NCBI GenBank assembly: GCA_964512305.1
Contig: CAZEIW010000051.1
Span: forward strand, 1 to 9,199
DNA length: 9,199 nucleotides
Direction of reading: 5' to 3'
DNA from: CAZEIW01 sp964512305
GTDB lineage: Bacteria > Pseudomonadota > Gammaproteobacteria > Burkholderiales > Burkholderiaceae_F
The notes under the pieces were generated by a model. That model saw nothing but the letters and a program-made list of their open reading frames with translations, ran no database searches and was not told the DNA's origin. Each line of letters opens with the position of its first letter. The stretch's first letter is position 1. Below, in pieces: positions 1-6,760 of the stretch. A program made the position numbers and the translations under genes.

Positions 1-103
1 GGGGGGGGGTTGCCCGGGCCTCCCCGGGGGGCGCGCACGCACCGCTTCCGTCCCGCGCCGACGTGGATCCCCGGGACAAGCCCGGGGATGACTCCTGCCT
101 GTG
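1..103. repeat. G-run and left copy of a dispersed hairpin repeat (half element)
   Basis: This stretch downstream of moaC carries no gene. It opens with nine G residues. At 67-89 there is a perfect hairpin with a 9-bp stem (ATCCCCGGG / CCCGGGGAT) and loop ACAAG, flanked by CGTGG on the left and GAC on the right. The 31 bases at 62-92 are identical to 2397-2427. The flank at about 30-61 also resembles, in reverse complement, the flank of the other arm at 2329-2365: both share CCGCTTC and then GCGCCGACGTGGAT. So this is one arm of the paired-hairpin element seen complete at 2302-2428, with its partner missing or beyond the left edge. It has no T-run, so if it acts as a terminator for the minus-strand moaC it is not a classical one. 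Confidence 0.75.
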
Positions 104-589
<486 letters not shown>

Positions 590-730
590 CGCACCTGTTT
601 CAAACGCTTACACCGGGTGCCCGCGGGATTTTCCCGGGGAACCTTCCCGCGTCGCGGATATCATACAAACTTGTACGATGGCCTATCGCCCGTCCGCCCG
701 CTTCCGCGCTCCTGGCGCCACCCCCGCTCC
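590..730. promoter_or_regulatory. Divergent moaC / M48 protease intergenic region with palindrome
   Basis: Both flanking genes must be transcribed outward from this 141-bp region. Its clearest feature is an imperfect inverted repeat at 661-678: TCATACAA, spacer AC, TTGTACGA, with eight-base arms and one mismatch. It is AT-rich against a GC-rich background and overlaps -10-like hexamers on both strands: TATGAT on the minus strand (660-665) toward moaC, and TATCAT or TACGAT on the plus strand. I see no convincing -35 at the right spacing for either. The symmetry suggests a dimeric repressor site, and the TTGTA/TACAA half-sites recall GntR-type operators. That is inference. Confidence 0.35.
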
Positions 731-2272
731 GTGTCCCGTTCCCTCGTTCGCAGCGTGATTCTCGCCGTCGTCGCGGCGCTGGTGATGCGCCCCGCGCTGG
801 CGCAGGAGCTTCCCACGCTGGGAGAAGCGGGCGGCGAAGACCTGTCTCCGGCGCAGGAGCGCAAGTACGGCGAGGCGATCATGCAGGAGGTGCGGCGCGA
901 CCCATCGTACCTCAGCGATGCCGACACCTCCGAGTACATCAACCGCCTCGGCTACGAGCTGGTGGCCGCGAGCGCGGCACGCCACATCGATTTCGAGTTC
1001 TTCATCGTGCGCGACCCGATGATCAACGCCTTCGCGCTGCCCGGCGGGTTCATCGGCGTGCACTCCGGCCTCATCCTGAGCGCGCAGAACGAATCGGAGC
1101 TGGCGTCGGTGATGGCGCACGAAATCGGCCACGTGCAGCAGCGGCATATCGCGCGCATGCTCGCCAAGCAGCGCGATTCGACGATGATCGCGCTCGGCTC
1201 GATCCTGCTCGCGCTGCTCGCGTCGCGCAGCGGCCAGGCGACCGAGGCCGCGCTGGCGGTCGGGCAGGCGGCGGCGATCCAGAAGCAGCTGAACTTCTCG
1301 CGCGACAACGAGCGCGAGGCCGACCGGGTCGGGTTCCAGATCCTGGTCGACGCCGGCTTCGATCCGCGCGCGATGGCGACCTTCTTCACGCGCCTGCAGC
1401 AGGGCACCCGGATCTACGAGAGCGTCGCGCCGGCCTACCTGCAGACCCACCCGCTGACGGTCGAGCGGATCGCCGACATGCAGGACCGGGTCAAGCAGGC
1501 GCGCACGCACCAGCACGCCGACAGCCTCGATTTCCTGCTGGTGCGCTCGCGGCTGCGCGTGCTGCAGGAGGACACGACCCAGAACGCGCGCGATGCGCAG
1601 GCGTATTTCGCCGACCAGATCGCGCACCACACCGCTGCGTCCGAGGTCGCGGCGCAATACGGGCTGGCGCTGGCCGATCTCGCCCTGAAGCAGCCGCGCG
1701 CCGGCCTGCAGGCCGCGCTTGCCGCGCGCCATCTGACCTCCGAGCCGTCGGCGATACTGGACGAGATCGTGTCGCTCGCCAGCTTCGAGGCCGCGACCGA
1801 CGACTCGCAGCGGCAGGCGGCGCTGCGGCTCGCGCACGACGCGACGGCGCGCTTCCCGCTGTCGCGGGCGACCGCGGTGCACTACGTCGAGCTGCTGCAG
1901 CGCAGCGGCCGGAATGCGCAGGTGATCGACTACCTACGCGACCAGCTCGCGCTGCCGCACAGCGATCCGCGCTACTACAGCCTGCTGGCGCAATCCCATG
2001 CCGCGCTCGACCACAAGTCGCTGCAGCATCAGGCGGCCGCCGAGATGTACGCCCTGCAGGGCGCCACGCCGATGGCCGTGGAGCAGCTGCAGCTGGCGCG
2101 CAAGGCGGCCGACGCCGACTTCTACACGATGTCCGAAATCGACGCCCGGCTGCGCCAGCTCAATGCCGAGATCCGGGAGCAGCGTGAGGAAGAGGCGAAG
2201 AACAGCCGGGGCAGCCGGCGCGGCGGCGGCGGCGACCAGAAGCTCAGGGCATTGGGGGCCTGGCCTGGTTAG
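731..2272 (+). CDS. bepA: Secreted M48 family zinc metalloprotease, BepA/YfgC-like, with TPR region
   Basis: In E. coli, BepA is a periplasmic protease and chaperone that helps LptD and other beta-barrels assemble and degrades stalled ones. I chose the GTG at 731, although no clear Shine-Dalgarno precedes it, because it gives a clean signal peptide: basic start, hydrophobic ILAVVAALV core, and cleavage after ALA at residue 24. The reading frame stays open upstream to 101, but that stretch runs antisense through moaC. The mature protein has HEIGH (His130, Glu131, His134), third ligand Glu196 in NEREADR, and His240 in LQTHPLT, matching the full BepA ligand set. Residues about 265-470 are helical and TPR-like. 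The product is 513 aa against 487 in E. coli. The excess lies mainly in a charged, Arg/Gly-rich tail (485-513). It sits alone on the plus strand, convergent with the GST gene. Confidence 0.93.
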   Translation: MSRSLVRSVILAVVAALVMRPALAQELPTLGEAGGEDLSPAQERKYGEAIMQEVRRDPSYLSDADTSEYINRLGYELVAASAARHIDFEFFIVRDPMINAFALPGGFIGVHSGLILSAQNESELASVMAHEIGHVQQRHIARMLAKQRDSTMIALGSILLALLASRSGQATEAALAVGQAAAIQKQLNFSRDNEREADRVGFQILVDAGFDPRAMATFFTRLQQGTRIYESVAPAYLQTHPLTVERIADMQDRVKQARTHQHADSLDFLLVRSRLRVLQEDTTQNARDAQAYFADQIAHHTAASEVAAQYGLALADLALKQPRAGLQAALAARHLTSEPSAILDEIVSLASFEAATDDSQRQAALRLAHDATARFPLSRATAVHYVELLQRSGRNAQVIDYLRDQLALPHSDPRYYSLLAQSHAALDHKSLQHQAAAEMYALQGATPMAVEQLQLARKAADADFYTMSEIDARLRQLNAEIREQREEEAKNSRGSRRGGGGDQKLRALGAWPG

Positions 2273-2301
2273 ACAGCTGCTACAGAGGACGCCAATGGCA
2301 T

Positions 2302-2428
2302 TGTCATGGCCGGGCTTGTCCCGGCCATCCACGTCGGCGCAGGTCGAAGCGGCTGCAAGTTCGCGCCGACCCTCGGGGCAGGCCCCTGAGGGCGGGCGTG
2401 GATCCCCGGGACAAGCCCGGGGATGACA
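2302..2428. repeat. Paired-hairpin intergenic element with inverted arms
   Basis: Two 32-base arms lie in inverted orientation about 63 bp apart (2302-2333 and 2397-2428). Each arm is itself a hairpin with a 9-bp stem and five-base loop: 2306-2328 with stem ATGGCCGGG, and 2402-2424 with stem ATCCCCGGG. The stems differ at two positions on each side, and both changes are compensated, so each stays perfectly paired while the loop and the outer CGTGG and TGAC flanks stay constant. A third, weaker inverted repeat (CCTCGGGGC with GCCCCTGAGG, one-base bulge) lies between the arms at about 2370-2390. The whole resembles a small MITE-like or BIME-like element. It follows the protease stop codon and could help end transcription from either convergent gene; that role is inferred. 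Confidence 0.8.
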
Positions 2429-2565
2429 CCTCCCGCCCGGGGATGACACCTCCTGCTCGGGGATGACACCTCCTGCTCGGGGTGACATCTCCTGCTCGGG
2501 GTGACATCTCCGGCTCGGGGATGACACCCCCCGCTCGGGGATGACACCCCCCGCTCGGGTATGAC
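2421..2565. repeat. Tandem array, seven units of 19-20 bp plus a partial unit
   Basis: The units begin at 2421, 2441, 2461, 2481, 2500, 2519 and 2539, with a seven-base remnant at 2559-2565. The form GGATGACACCTCCTGCTCGG occurs twice in a row (2441, 2461). The next two units lack the A of GGATGAC and are 19 bp with ACATCTCC. The last two full units are identical to each other, with ACACCCCCCG. Neighbouring units thus resemble each other more than distant ones, as expected from local duplication. Unit 1 begins inside the right hairpin arm of the adjacent element (GGGGATGACA), so the array seems to have grown from that edge. A 19/20-bp period is not divisible by three, and the long open frames running through it on the minus strand are chance products. 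The array lies between two convergent genes and there are no unique spacers, so it is not CRISPR. Confidence 0.95.
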
Positions 2566-2582
2566 GTGCGGCTGGCGCCGCC

Positions 2583-3209
2583 TCACGCCTTCGGCGGTGC
2601 CGTGTCGACGAAGCTCGGCCGCGCGGCGAGCTTTTCGTAATGACGCGCCAGGTTCGGGTGCGCGCCGCGCCAGTCGATCGTCGGGAACCTGAGGTCGAGG
2701 TAGCCGAGCGCACAGCCGAGCGCGATATCGGCGAGCGTGAAGCCCTCGCCGTTGCACCAGGCCTTGTCGCCCAGGCCCTTGGCGGCCGCGCGCAGTCCCG
2801 CTTCGACTTTCCTCATCTGGCGCTCGACCCACGCCGCCGATTGCTGCGCGGGGGGCCGTTGCGTGTGCTCGAGCCGTGCCAGCACGCAGGCATCGAGAAT
2901 GCCGTCGGCGAGCGCCTCCCAGGTGCGCACCTCGACCCGCTCGCGGCCGTTGCCCGGTATCAGGTGACCCACCGGCGTCAGCGTATCGAGGTACTCGACG
3001 ATCACGCGCGAGTCGTACACCGTGCCGCCGTCCTCGATGATCAGGCACGGCACTTTGCCCAGCGGATTGAAGTCCTGGATGCGCGTGTCGGCAGCCCAGA
3101 CGTCCATCCATTCCAGGTTGCACTCGATGCGCTTCTCGGCCATCACGATGCGCACCTTGCGCGCATACGGGCTGGTGGGTGCCGCGATCAGGCGGATGTT
3201 CTTGAACAT
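2583..3209 (-). CDS. Glutathione S-transferase family protein, YibF-like
   Basis: This is a 208-aa two-domain GST. The N-terminal thioredoxin-fold domain (about 1-77) has TSPYARKVR at 12-20 with likely active-site Ser13, the cis-proline motif GKVP (Pro54), and DSRVI (Asp66, Ser67) for the gamma-glutamyl group. The helical C-terminal domain contains EALADGILDA, RPPAQQS and TLADIALGCALGYLDLR, and the chain ends in PPKA. From memory this closely tracks E. coli YibF, whose substrate is unknown, so no specific reaction is assigned. I chose ATG 3209 because MFKNIRL starts directly at the first beta strand; the frame is open upstream to 3362, but that extension looks non-coding. The start lacks a clear Shine-Dalgarno. 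The gene is divergent from purB, a neighbourhood I recall from betaproteobacteria. Confidence 0.93.
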   Translation of the reverse strand: MFKNIRLIAAPTSPYARKVRIVMAEKRIECNLEWMDVWAADTRIQDFNPLGKVPCLIIEDGGTVYDSRVIVEYLDTLTPVGHLIPGNGRERVEVRTWEALADGILDACVLARLEHTQRPPAQQSAAWVERQMRKVEAGLRAAAKGLGDKAWCNGEGFTLADIALGCALGYLDLRFPTIDWRGAHPNLARHYEKLAARPSFVDTAPPKA

Positions 3210-3392
3210 GAGGGCAGGCTCGGGGCTCGGATGAGGAATCGGGTGCTGAGAAGCTGTGAGAGTCGATCCAGTATATCGTGCGCTGCCGCAAATTGTGGCG
3301 TGGGTCCGATGCGATAAACTGCGTGCGGTCGAATCAGATTCCTGCTTCCGCGCGTCCGGCATTTTCCGGATCGCGCGCCACTTTCCCGCATC
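3210..3392. promoter_or_regulatory. Divergent GST / purB promoter region
   Basis: This 183-bp region must serve both genes. Toward purB on the plus strand, a possible sigma-70 promoter is TTGTGG at 3293-3298 and TAAACT at 3315-3320, with a 16-bp spacer. This leaves a leader of roughly 65 nt. Toward the GST on the minus strand, TATACT at 3270-3275 is a good -10, but I see no matching -35. No PurR-type operator (ACGCAAACGTTTGCGT-like) is visible. The assignments rest on weak hexamer matches only. Confidence 0.3.
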
Positions 3393-4778
3393 GTGCAGTC
3401 AGATTTCTCCGAGCCACTGCCGCTGTCCGCGCTGACTGCGCTGTCTCCGCTCGACGGCCGCTATGGGCGGGTCACCGCCGGGCTGCGCGCGGTGTTCTCC
3501 GAGTACGCGTTCATGCGCGCGCGCGTCCGGGTCGAGATCGAATGGCTGATCGGACTTTCAGGGCTCGGGATGCCGCAGCTGCCGGCGCTGCCGGCGCCTG
3601 CAGTGGCCGCGCTGCGCGCGCTCGCCGACGGCTTCAGCGTCGGCGACTGCGAGCAGATCAAGGCCATCGAAGCGCAGACCAATCACGACGTCAAGGCGGT
3701 CGAATACTGGATCAAGCGCCGCACCGCCGACGTGCCCGGGTTGCGCGCGGCCGACGAGTTCATCCATTTCGGCTGCACGTCCGAGGACATCAACAACGTC
3801 GCGCACGCGCTGATGCTGTCCGACGGCCGGCGCCTGCTGCTGCGGGCGCTGCGCTCGATCCACGCCCGCGTGCGCGAGCTGGCGCACGCCAATGCGGCGA
3901 TCCCGATGCTGGCGCGCACGCATGGGCAGGCCGCGACGCCTACCACGGTCGGCAAGGAGTTCGCGAACTTCGCGCTGCGGCTCGCCGCGGCGATCGACTC
4001 GATCGCCGCCGTCGCGCCGCGCGCCAAGATGAACGGCGCGGTGGGCAACTTCAACGCCCATCTGGCGGCCGCGCCCGAGATCGACTGGGAGGGCTTCGCG
4101 CGCCGCATCGTCGAGGGCCTCGGGGCGAAGTTCAACACGCACACGATCCAGATCGAGCCGCACGACTGGATGGCGGAGCTCTTCGACGCGATCGCGCGCG
4201 CCGATTCGGTCGTCCTCGACCTCGACCGTGACCTCTGGGGCTACATCGCGCTGGGTTACTTCCGGCAGCGCCCCAAGCCGGGCGAGGTCGGCTCGTCGAC
4301 GATGCCGCACAAGGTCAACCCGATCGACTTCGAGAATTCCGAGGGCAACCTCGGGCTGGCCAACGCGCTGCTGCGGCACATGTCCGAAAAGCTGCCGGTG
4401 TCGCGCTGGCAGCGCGACCTGAGCGACTCGACGGTCCTGCGCAATCTCGGCGCCGCCTTCGGCTACGCCCTGATCGCCTACGACGCCTGCCTGCGCGGCC
4501 TGGACAAGCTCGAAGTCGACACCGGCGCGCTCGCCGCCGACATCGAGCAGGCCTGGGAGGTGCTGGCCGAGCCCGTCCAGACGGTGATGCGGCGCTACGG
4601 CGTGCCCGAGCCCTACGAGCGCCTCAAGGCGCTCACGCGCGGGCGCGCCGTCACGCGCGAGACGCTGCACGGGTTCATCGCCGCCCTCGAGATTCCGAAC
4701 GAGGCAAAGCAGGCGCTGCTGGCCCTGACGCCGTCCACCTATGTGGGCAAGGCGGCCGAGCTGGCGCTGCGCTGCTGA
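3393..4778 (+). CDS. purB: Adenylosuccinate lyase PurB
   Basis: PurB is a cytosolic homotetramer of the fumarase/aspartase superfamily. It cleaves SAICAR to AICAR plus fumarate in purine synthesis, and adenylosuccinate to AMP plus fumarate. The 461-aa product matches the long gammaproteobacterial/betaproteobacterial form (E. coli 456 aa) along its whole length. It opens with ALTALSPLDGRYG, and TNHDVKAVEYW and HFGCTSEDINN follow. His177 in RTHGQ corresponds to E. coli His171. The flexible-loop signature GSSTMPHKVNP has Ser301 at the position of catalytic Ser295. The GTG at 3393 is the only sensible start; it adds about eight residues over E. coli and has no obvious Shine-Dalgarno. purB is alone on this strand and ends 32 bp from the stop of the convergent small gene, with no clear terminator hairpin between. 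Confidence 0.99.
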   Translation: MQSDFSEPLPLSALTALSPLDGRYGRVTAGLRAVFSEYAFMRARVRVEIEWLIGLSGLGMPQLPALPAPAVAALRALADGFSVGDCEQIKAIEAQTNHDVKAVEYWIKRRTADVPGLRAADEFIHFGCTSEDINNVAHALMLSDGRRLLLRALRSIHARVRELAHANAAIPMLARTHGQAATPTTVGKEFANFALRLAAAIDSIAAVAPRAKMNGAVGNFNAHLAAAPEIDWEGFARRIVEGLGAKFNTHTIQIEPHDWMAELFDAIARADSVVLDLDRDLWGYIALGYFRQRPKPGEVGSSTMPHKVNPIDFENSEGNLGLANALLRHMSEKLPVSRWQRDLSDSTVLRNLGAAFGYALIAYDACLRGLDKLEVDTGALAADIEQAWEVLAEPVQTVMRRYGVPEPYERLKALTRGRAVTRETLHGFIAALEIPNEAKQALLALTPSTYVGKAAELALRC

Positions 4779-4810
4779 CGGTACCCGCCAAGGAATTGTG
4801 AGGTCCCCGC

Positions 4811-4996
4811 TCAGTGGTTTGCCGCGCCCGGCTTCTCGCTCCCGAGAGTCCAGTAAGGCGGATCGCTAGCCGGGAACGTCTCGTCCAGTGCCTCGTCGAT
4901 CCGCCGCTCGACGGCACGCTCGAGCTCGAGCGCGCGCGGCGTGGCAGGGCGAGTCGAATTCAACCGCGCAGTCGCAGGCCGGGGTTTCGCGTGCAT
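4811..4996 (-). CDS. Small conserved-type protein with DETFPASDPPYW motif
   Basis: The predicted product is 61 aa, with no signal peptide and no membrane segment. The first 20 residues are basic and Pro/Thr-rich. Residues 21-40 look like a charged helix (RALELERAVERRIDEALDET), followed by FPASDPPYW at 41-49 and a short polar tail. I recall an EALDE(T/S)FPASDPP motif from many short unannotated proteobacterial proteins. The likeness suggests a real gene rather than a chance frame, but I know no function for the family. The ATG at 4996 lacks a Shine-Dalgarno; a TTG twelve codons in is an alternative start. It lies on the same strand as the MBL-fold gene, 143 bp downstream of it and probably transcribed separately. 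The motif makes coding likely; the start is uncertain. Confidence 0.65.
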   Translation of the reverse strand: MHAKPRPATARLNSTRPATPRALELERAVERRIDEALDETFPASDPPYWTLGSEKPGAANH

Positions 4997-5072
4997 TGGG
5001 CAACGTACACCGCCGCCCGGATCGGAACAAGCCCGCGAAAGGCCGCGCCCCGCGGGATTGCCGGAAGGCCCG

Positions 5073-5088
5073 CGTACGTACGTGTACG
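5073..5088. repeat. Overlapping short CGTACG palindromes
   Basis: Positions 5073-5082 form the perfect palindrome CGTACGTACG, and 5077-5088 form a second one, CGTAC-GT-GTACG. They overlap in the 143-bp gap between the MBL-fold gene and the small 61-codon gene. The gap otherwise holds no ORF, RNA gene or terminator that I can recognise. A regulatory site upstream of the small gene is possible, but short alternating CG/TA sequence becomes palindromic easily. Confidence 0.3.
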
Positions 5089-5139
5089 AACGTGCGTTGC
5101 GAAGCGGCGCGCGTCAGCCGATGACCGGGGCGGAGCCGT

Positions 5140-5991
5140 TCACTCGTAGTACTTCGGCGCGTGCAGGATCGTCGCGCTCTGCTTCGAGTCGTGGTTGATC
5201 CACAGTTGCGCGTGCTCCGACTTCACGATCGCGTCCACGCGATCCATCGACTGGCGCGACTGGTCGGCGTTGAAATTGAAGCCGGGGACGCGGCGATTGA
5301 CGAAGTTGTCCTCGAAATGGGCGACGTCTCCGCTCAGGACGATCGCGCCCGTCTTCGGCAGGTGGACCAGCAGCGACTGGTGGCCGGGCGTATGCCCGGG
5401 CGTCGACAGGATTCTCACCGAGCCGTCCCCGAACACGTCGTAGTCGCCCTGGAGCTTGACCACCTTGCCGTCGCGCAGCTTGCCGTAGGTCGCCGGATTG
5501 AATCCGTACTTCGCCGGCTCGGGCCCGAACGCGGCGTCGTACTCGGCCTGCTGGATGTACAAGGTCGCGGCGGTGAACAGGTTCGCATTGCCGACGTGGT
5601 CGCCGTGGGTGTGCGAAAACGCGACGTAGGCGACCTGATCCGGCGCGACGCCGATCTCCGCCATCTGCGACACCAGGGTGCGGCTCCGGTACGAGCGCAT
5701 GTTGCGCGGGCCGGGCACGCCGTCCGGCACGTCGGCGATCGCATCCGGGTACCCGGAATCCCAAAGCATCCAGTCGCTGCCGTGGCGGATCAGGTAACAG
5801 TTGTCGCTGAAGACGGCGGCCTGCCCGACGTTGACGCCCGGTGACCACGGAGAGATGTCGGGGATCCTGGCCTCGCCGCAGTAGAACACGTACAGGCGCT
5901 GGACGCCGGTCGGCGCCGGCGGTTGCGAAGCGCACGCGGCGAGCGCCGAGACCACGGCGAACATCAGGGCGAAAGGCAGACGCAGTCTCAT
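5140..5991 (-). CDS. MBL-fold metallohydrolase lipoprotein, AHL-lactonase-like branch
   Basis: The 283-aa product starts with a lipoprotein signal peptide ending in the lipobox LAAC, with Cys20 as the lipidation site, so it should be envelope-anchored. The metallo-beta-lactamase fold carries a complete dinuclear zinc set: HTHGDH (His127, His129, Asp131, His132), His200 in TPGHTPGHQ, Asp222 in SGD, and His267 in INHD. TPGHTPGHQSL is typical of the branch containing the AHL lactonase AiiA. However, the AiiA catalytic Tyr, three residues after the bridging Asp, is His225 here (GDVAHFEDN), a form I recall as common in uncharacterised relatives. A lactonase or esterase is plausible; the substrate is unknown. 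The ATG at 5991 follows a G-rich ribosome site about five bases upstream. The gene begins 52 nt after msrA ends on the same strand, so the two are probably co-transcribed. Confidence 0.9.
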   Translation of the reverse strand: MRLRLPFALMFAVVSALAACASQPPAPTGVQRLYVFYCGEARIPDISPWSPGVNVGQAAVFSDNCYLIRHGSDWMLWDSGYPDAIADVPDGVPGPRNMRSYRSRTLVSQMAEIGVAPDQVAYVAFSHTHGDHVGNANLFTAATLYIQQAEYDAAFGPEPAKYGFNPATYGKLRDGKVVKLQGDYDVFGDGSVRILSTPGHTPGHQSLLVHLPKTGAIVLSGDVAHFEDNFVNRRVPGFNFNADQSRQSMDRVDAIVKSEHAQLWINHDSKQSATILHAPKYYE

Positions 5992-6043
5992 CGCACCCCC
6001 CGCGGCATTCACGGGCGTCGCTCTTGCGAACAGCTCGTCGGGC

Positions 6044-6760
6044 TCAGTCGGCCGAGCGGGCGATGTTGACCAGCACCGGATCGGCTCGATACAGATCGGG
6101 GAACACGCGCTTGAGGTTTTCGACCTTCGGCCGATCGTTGAAGGCGATGTACGGCTGGTCGGGGTGCAGGGTCGCGTAGTCCTGGTGGTAGTCCTCGGCG
6201 GCGAAGAAGCCGTTGAACGAGCTGACCTGCGTGGCGATCGGCTGGCGGAAGACGCCCGCCTTGTCGAGTTGCGCGATGTATTGCTCGGCAACGCGCCGCT
6301 GCGATTCGTTGTTGGTGAAGATCGCCGACCGGTATTGCGTGCCGTGGTCCGGACCCTGGCGGTTGACCTGCGTCGGATCGTGCGCGACCGAGAAATAGAC
6401 CTGCAGGATGCGGCCGTAGCTGATCAGGTGCGGATCGAACGAGATCTCGACCGACTCGGCATGGCCCGTGCGGCCGCTGCCGACGGTTTCGTAGTTCGCG
6501 GTCATCTTCGAGCCGCCGGCGTAGCCCGAAACGACGCGCGTCACGCCTTTCAGGTGCTGGAAGACCGCCTGCACGCCCCAGAAGCAGCCACCCGCAAGCA
6601 CCGCGGTCTCGGCCTTGCCCGCATTGGCCGGCTCGTCCACCGTGGGGGCCGGAATCACCACCGCAGGCTCCGCGCACGAGCCCAACATCGGAGACGAGAA
6701 CAGAACGATCGCCGCCGCGAACGGCGCCAGACGGCGCCCGGTTTCGGAACGAATCAGCAT
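6044..6760 (-). CDS. msrA: Peptide-methionine (S)-S-oxide reductase MsrA, predicted lipoprotein
   Basis: MsrA reduces the S-epimer of methionine sulfoxide in oxidised proteins. The 238-aa product has a lipoprotein-type leader with lipobox LGSC (Cys29), so it probably works in the envelope rather than the cytosol. The catalytic domain starts near residue 50, with GGCFWG and catalytic Cys59. Tyr90, Glu102 (GHAES), Asp138 and Tyr143 (GPDHGTQYRS) match the E. coli active-site residues. There is no other cysteine besides Cys29 and Cys59: the usual C-terminal resolving cysteine is absent, and the chain ends in a HPDQPYI...NLKRVFPDLY tail instead. Recycling would need an external thiol partner. The ATG at 6760 is fixed by GAGGAG at 6768-6773 with a 7-nt spacer. 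The MBL-fold lipoprotein gene follows 52 nt downstream. Confidence 0.97.
   Translation of the reverse strand: MLIRSETGRRLAPFAAAIVLFSSPMLGSCAEPAVVIPAPTVDEPANAGKAETAVLAGGCFWGVQAVFQHLKGVTRVVSGYAGGSKMTANYETVGSGRTGHAESVEISFDPHLISYGRILQVYFSVAHDPTQVNRQGPDHGTQYRSAIFTNNESQRRVAEQYIAQLDKAGVFRQPIATQVSSFNGFFAAEDYHQDYATLHPDQPYIAFNDRPKVENLKRVFPDLYRADPVLVNIARSAD

Noticed and set aside
683..1882. 399-codon open frame on the minus strand
   Set aside because: It is antisense to the M48 protease gene, and its Arg-rich composition is typical of GC-rich shadow frames; no motif was recognised.
2421..2565. CRISPR array
   Set aside because: The 19-20 bp units are directly adjacent, with no unique spacers and no cas genes in the window.
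1934..2713. Minus-strand frame of 259 codons spanning the repeat cluster
   Set aside because: Its centre is translated tandem repeat (SSP/CHPRAGG-type peptides) and its ends are antisense to the protease or off-frame in the GST gene.
2269..3291. Minus-strand frame of 340 codons overlapping the GST gene
   Set aside because: It is an alternate frame of the GST gene fused to translated repeats; the GST frame has the real domain signatures.
3558..4670. 370-codon open frame antisense to purB
   Set aside because: It is a shadow of purB codon bias in a GC-rich genome, with no recognisable domain.
4779..4810. Possible terminator between purB and the small gene
   Set aside because: No stem of useful length and no T-run on either strand in the 32-bp gap.
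5992..6291. Upstream extension of the MBL-fold frame
   Set aside because: It overlaps msrA out of frame and would hide the lipoprotein signal that begins at 5991.
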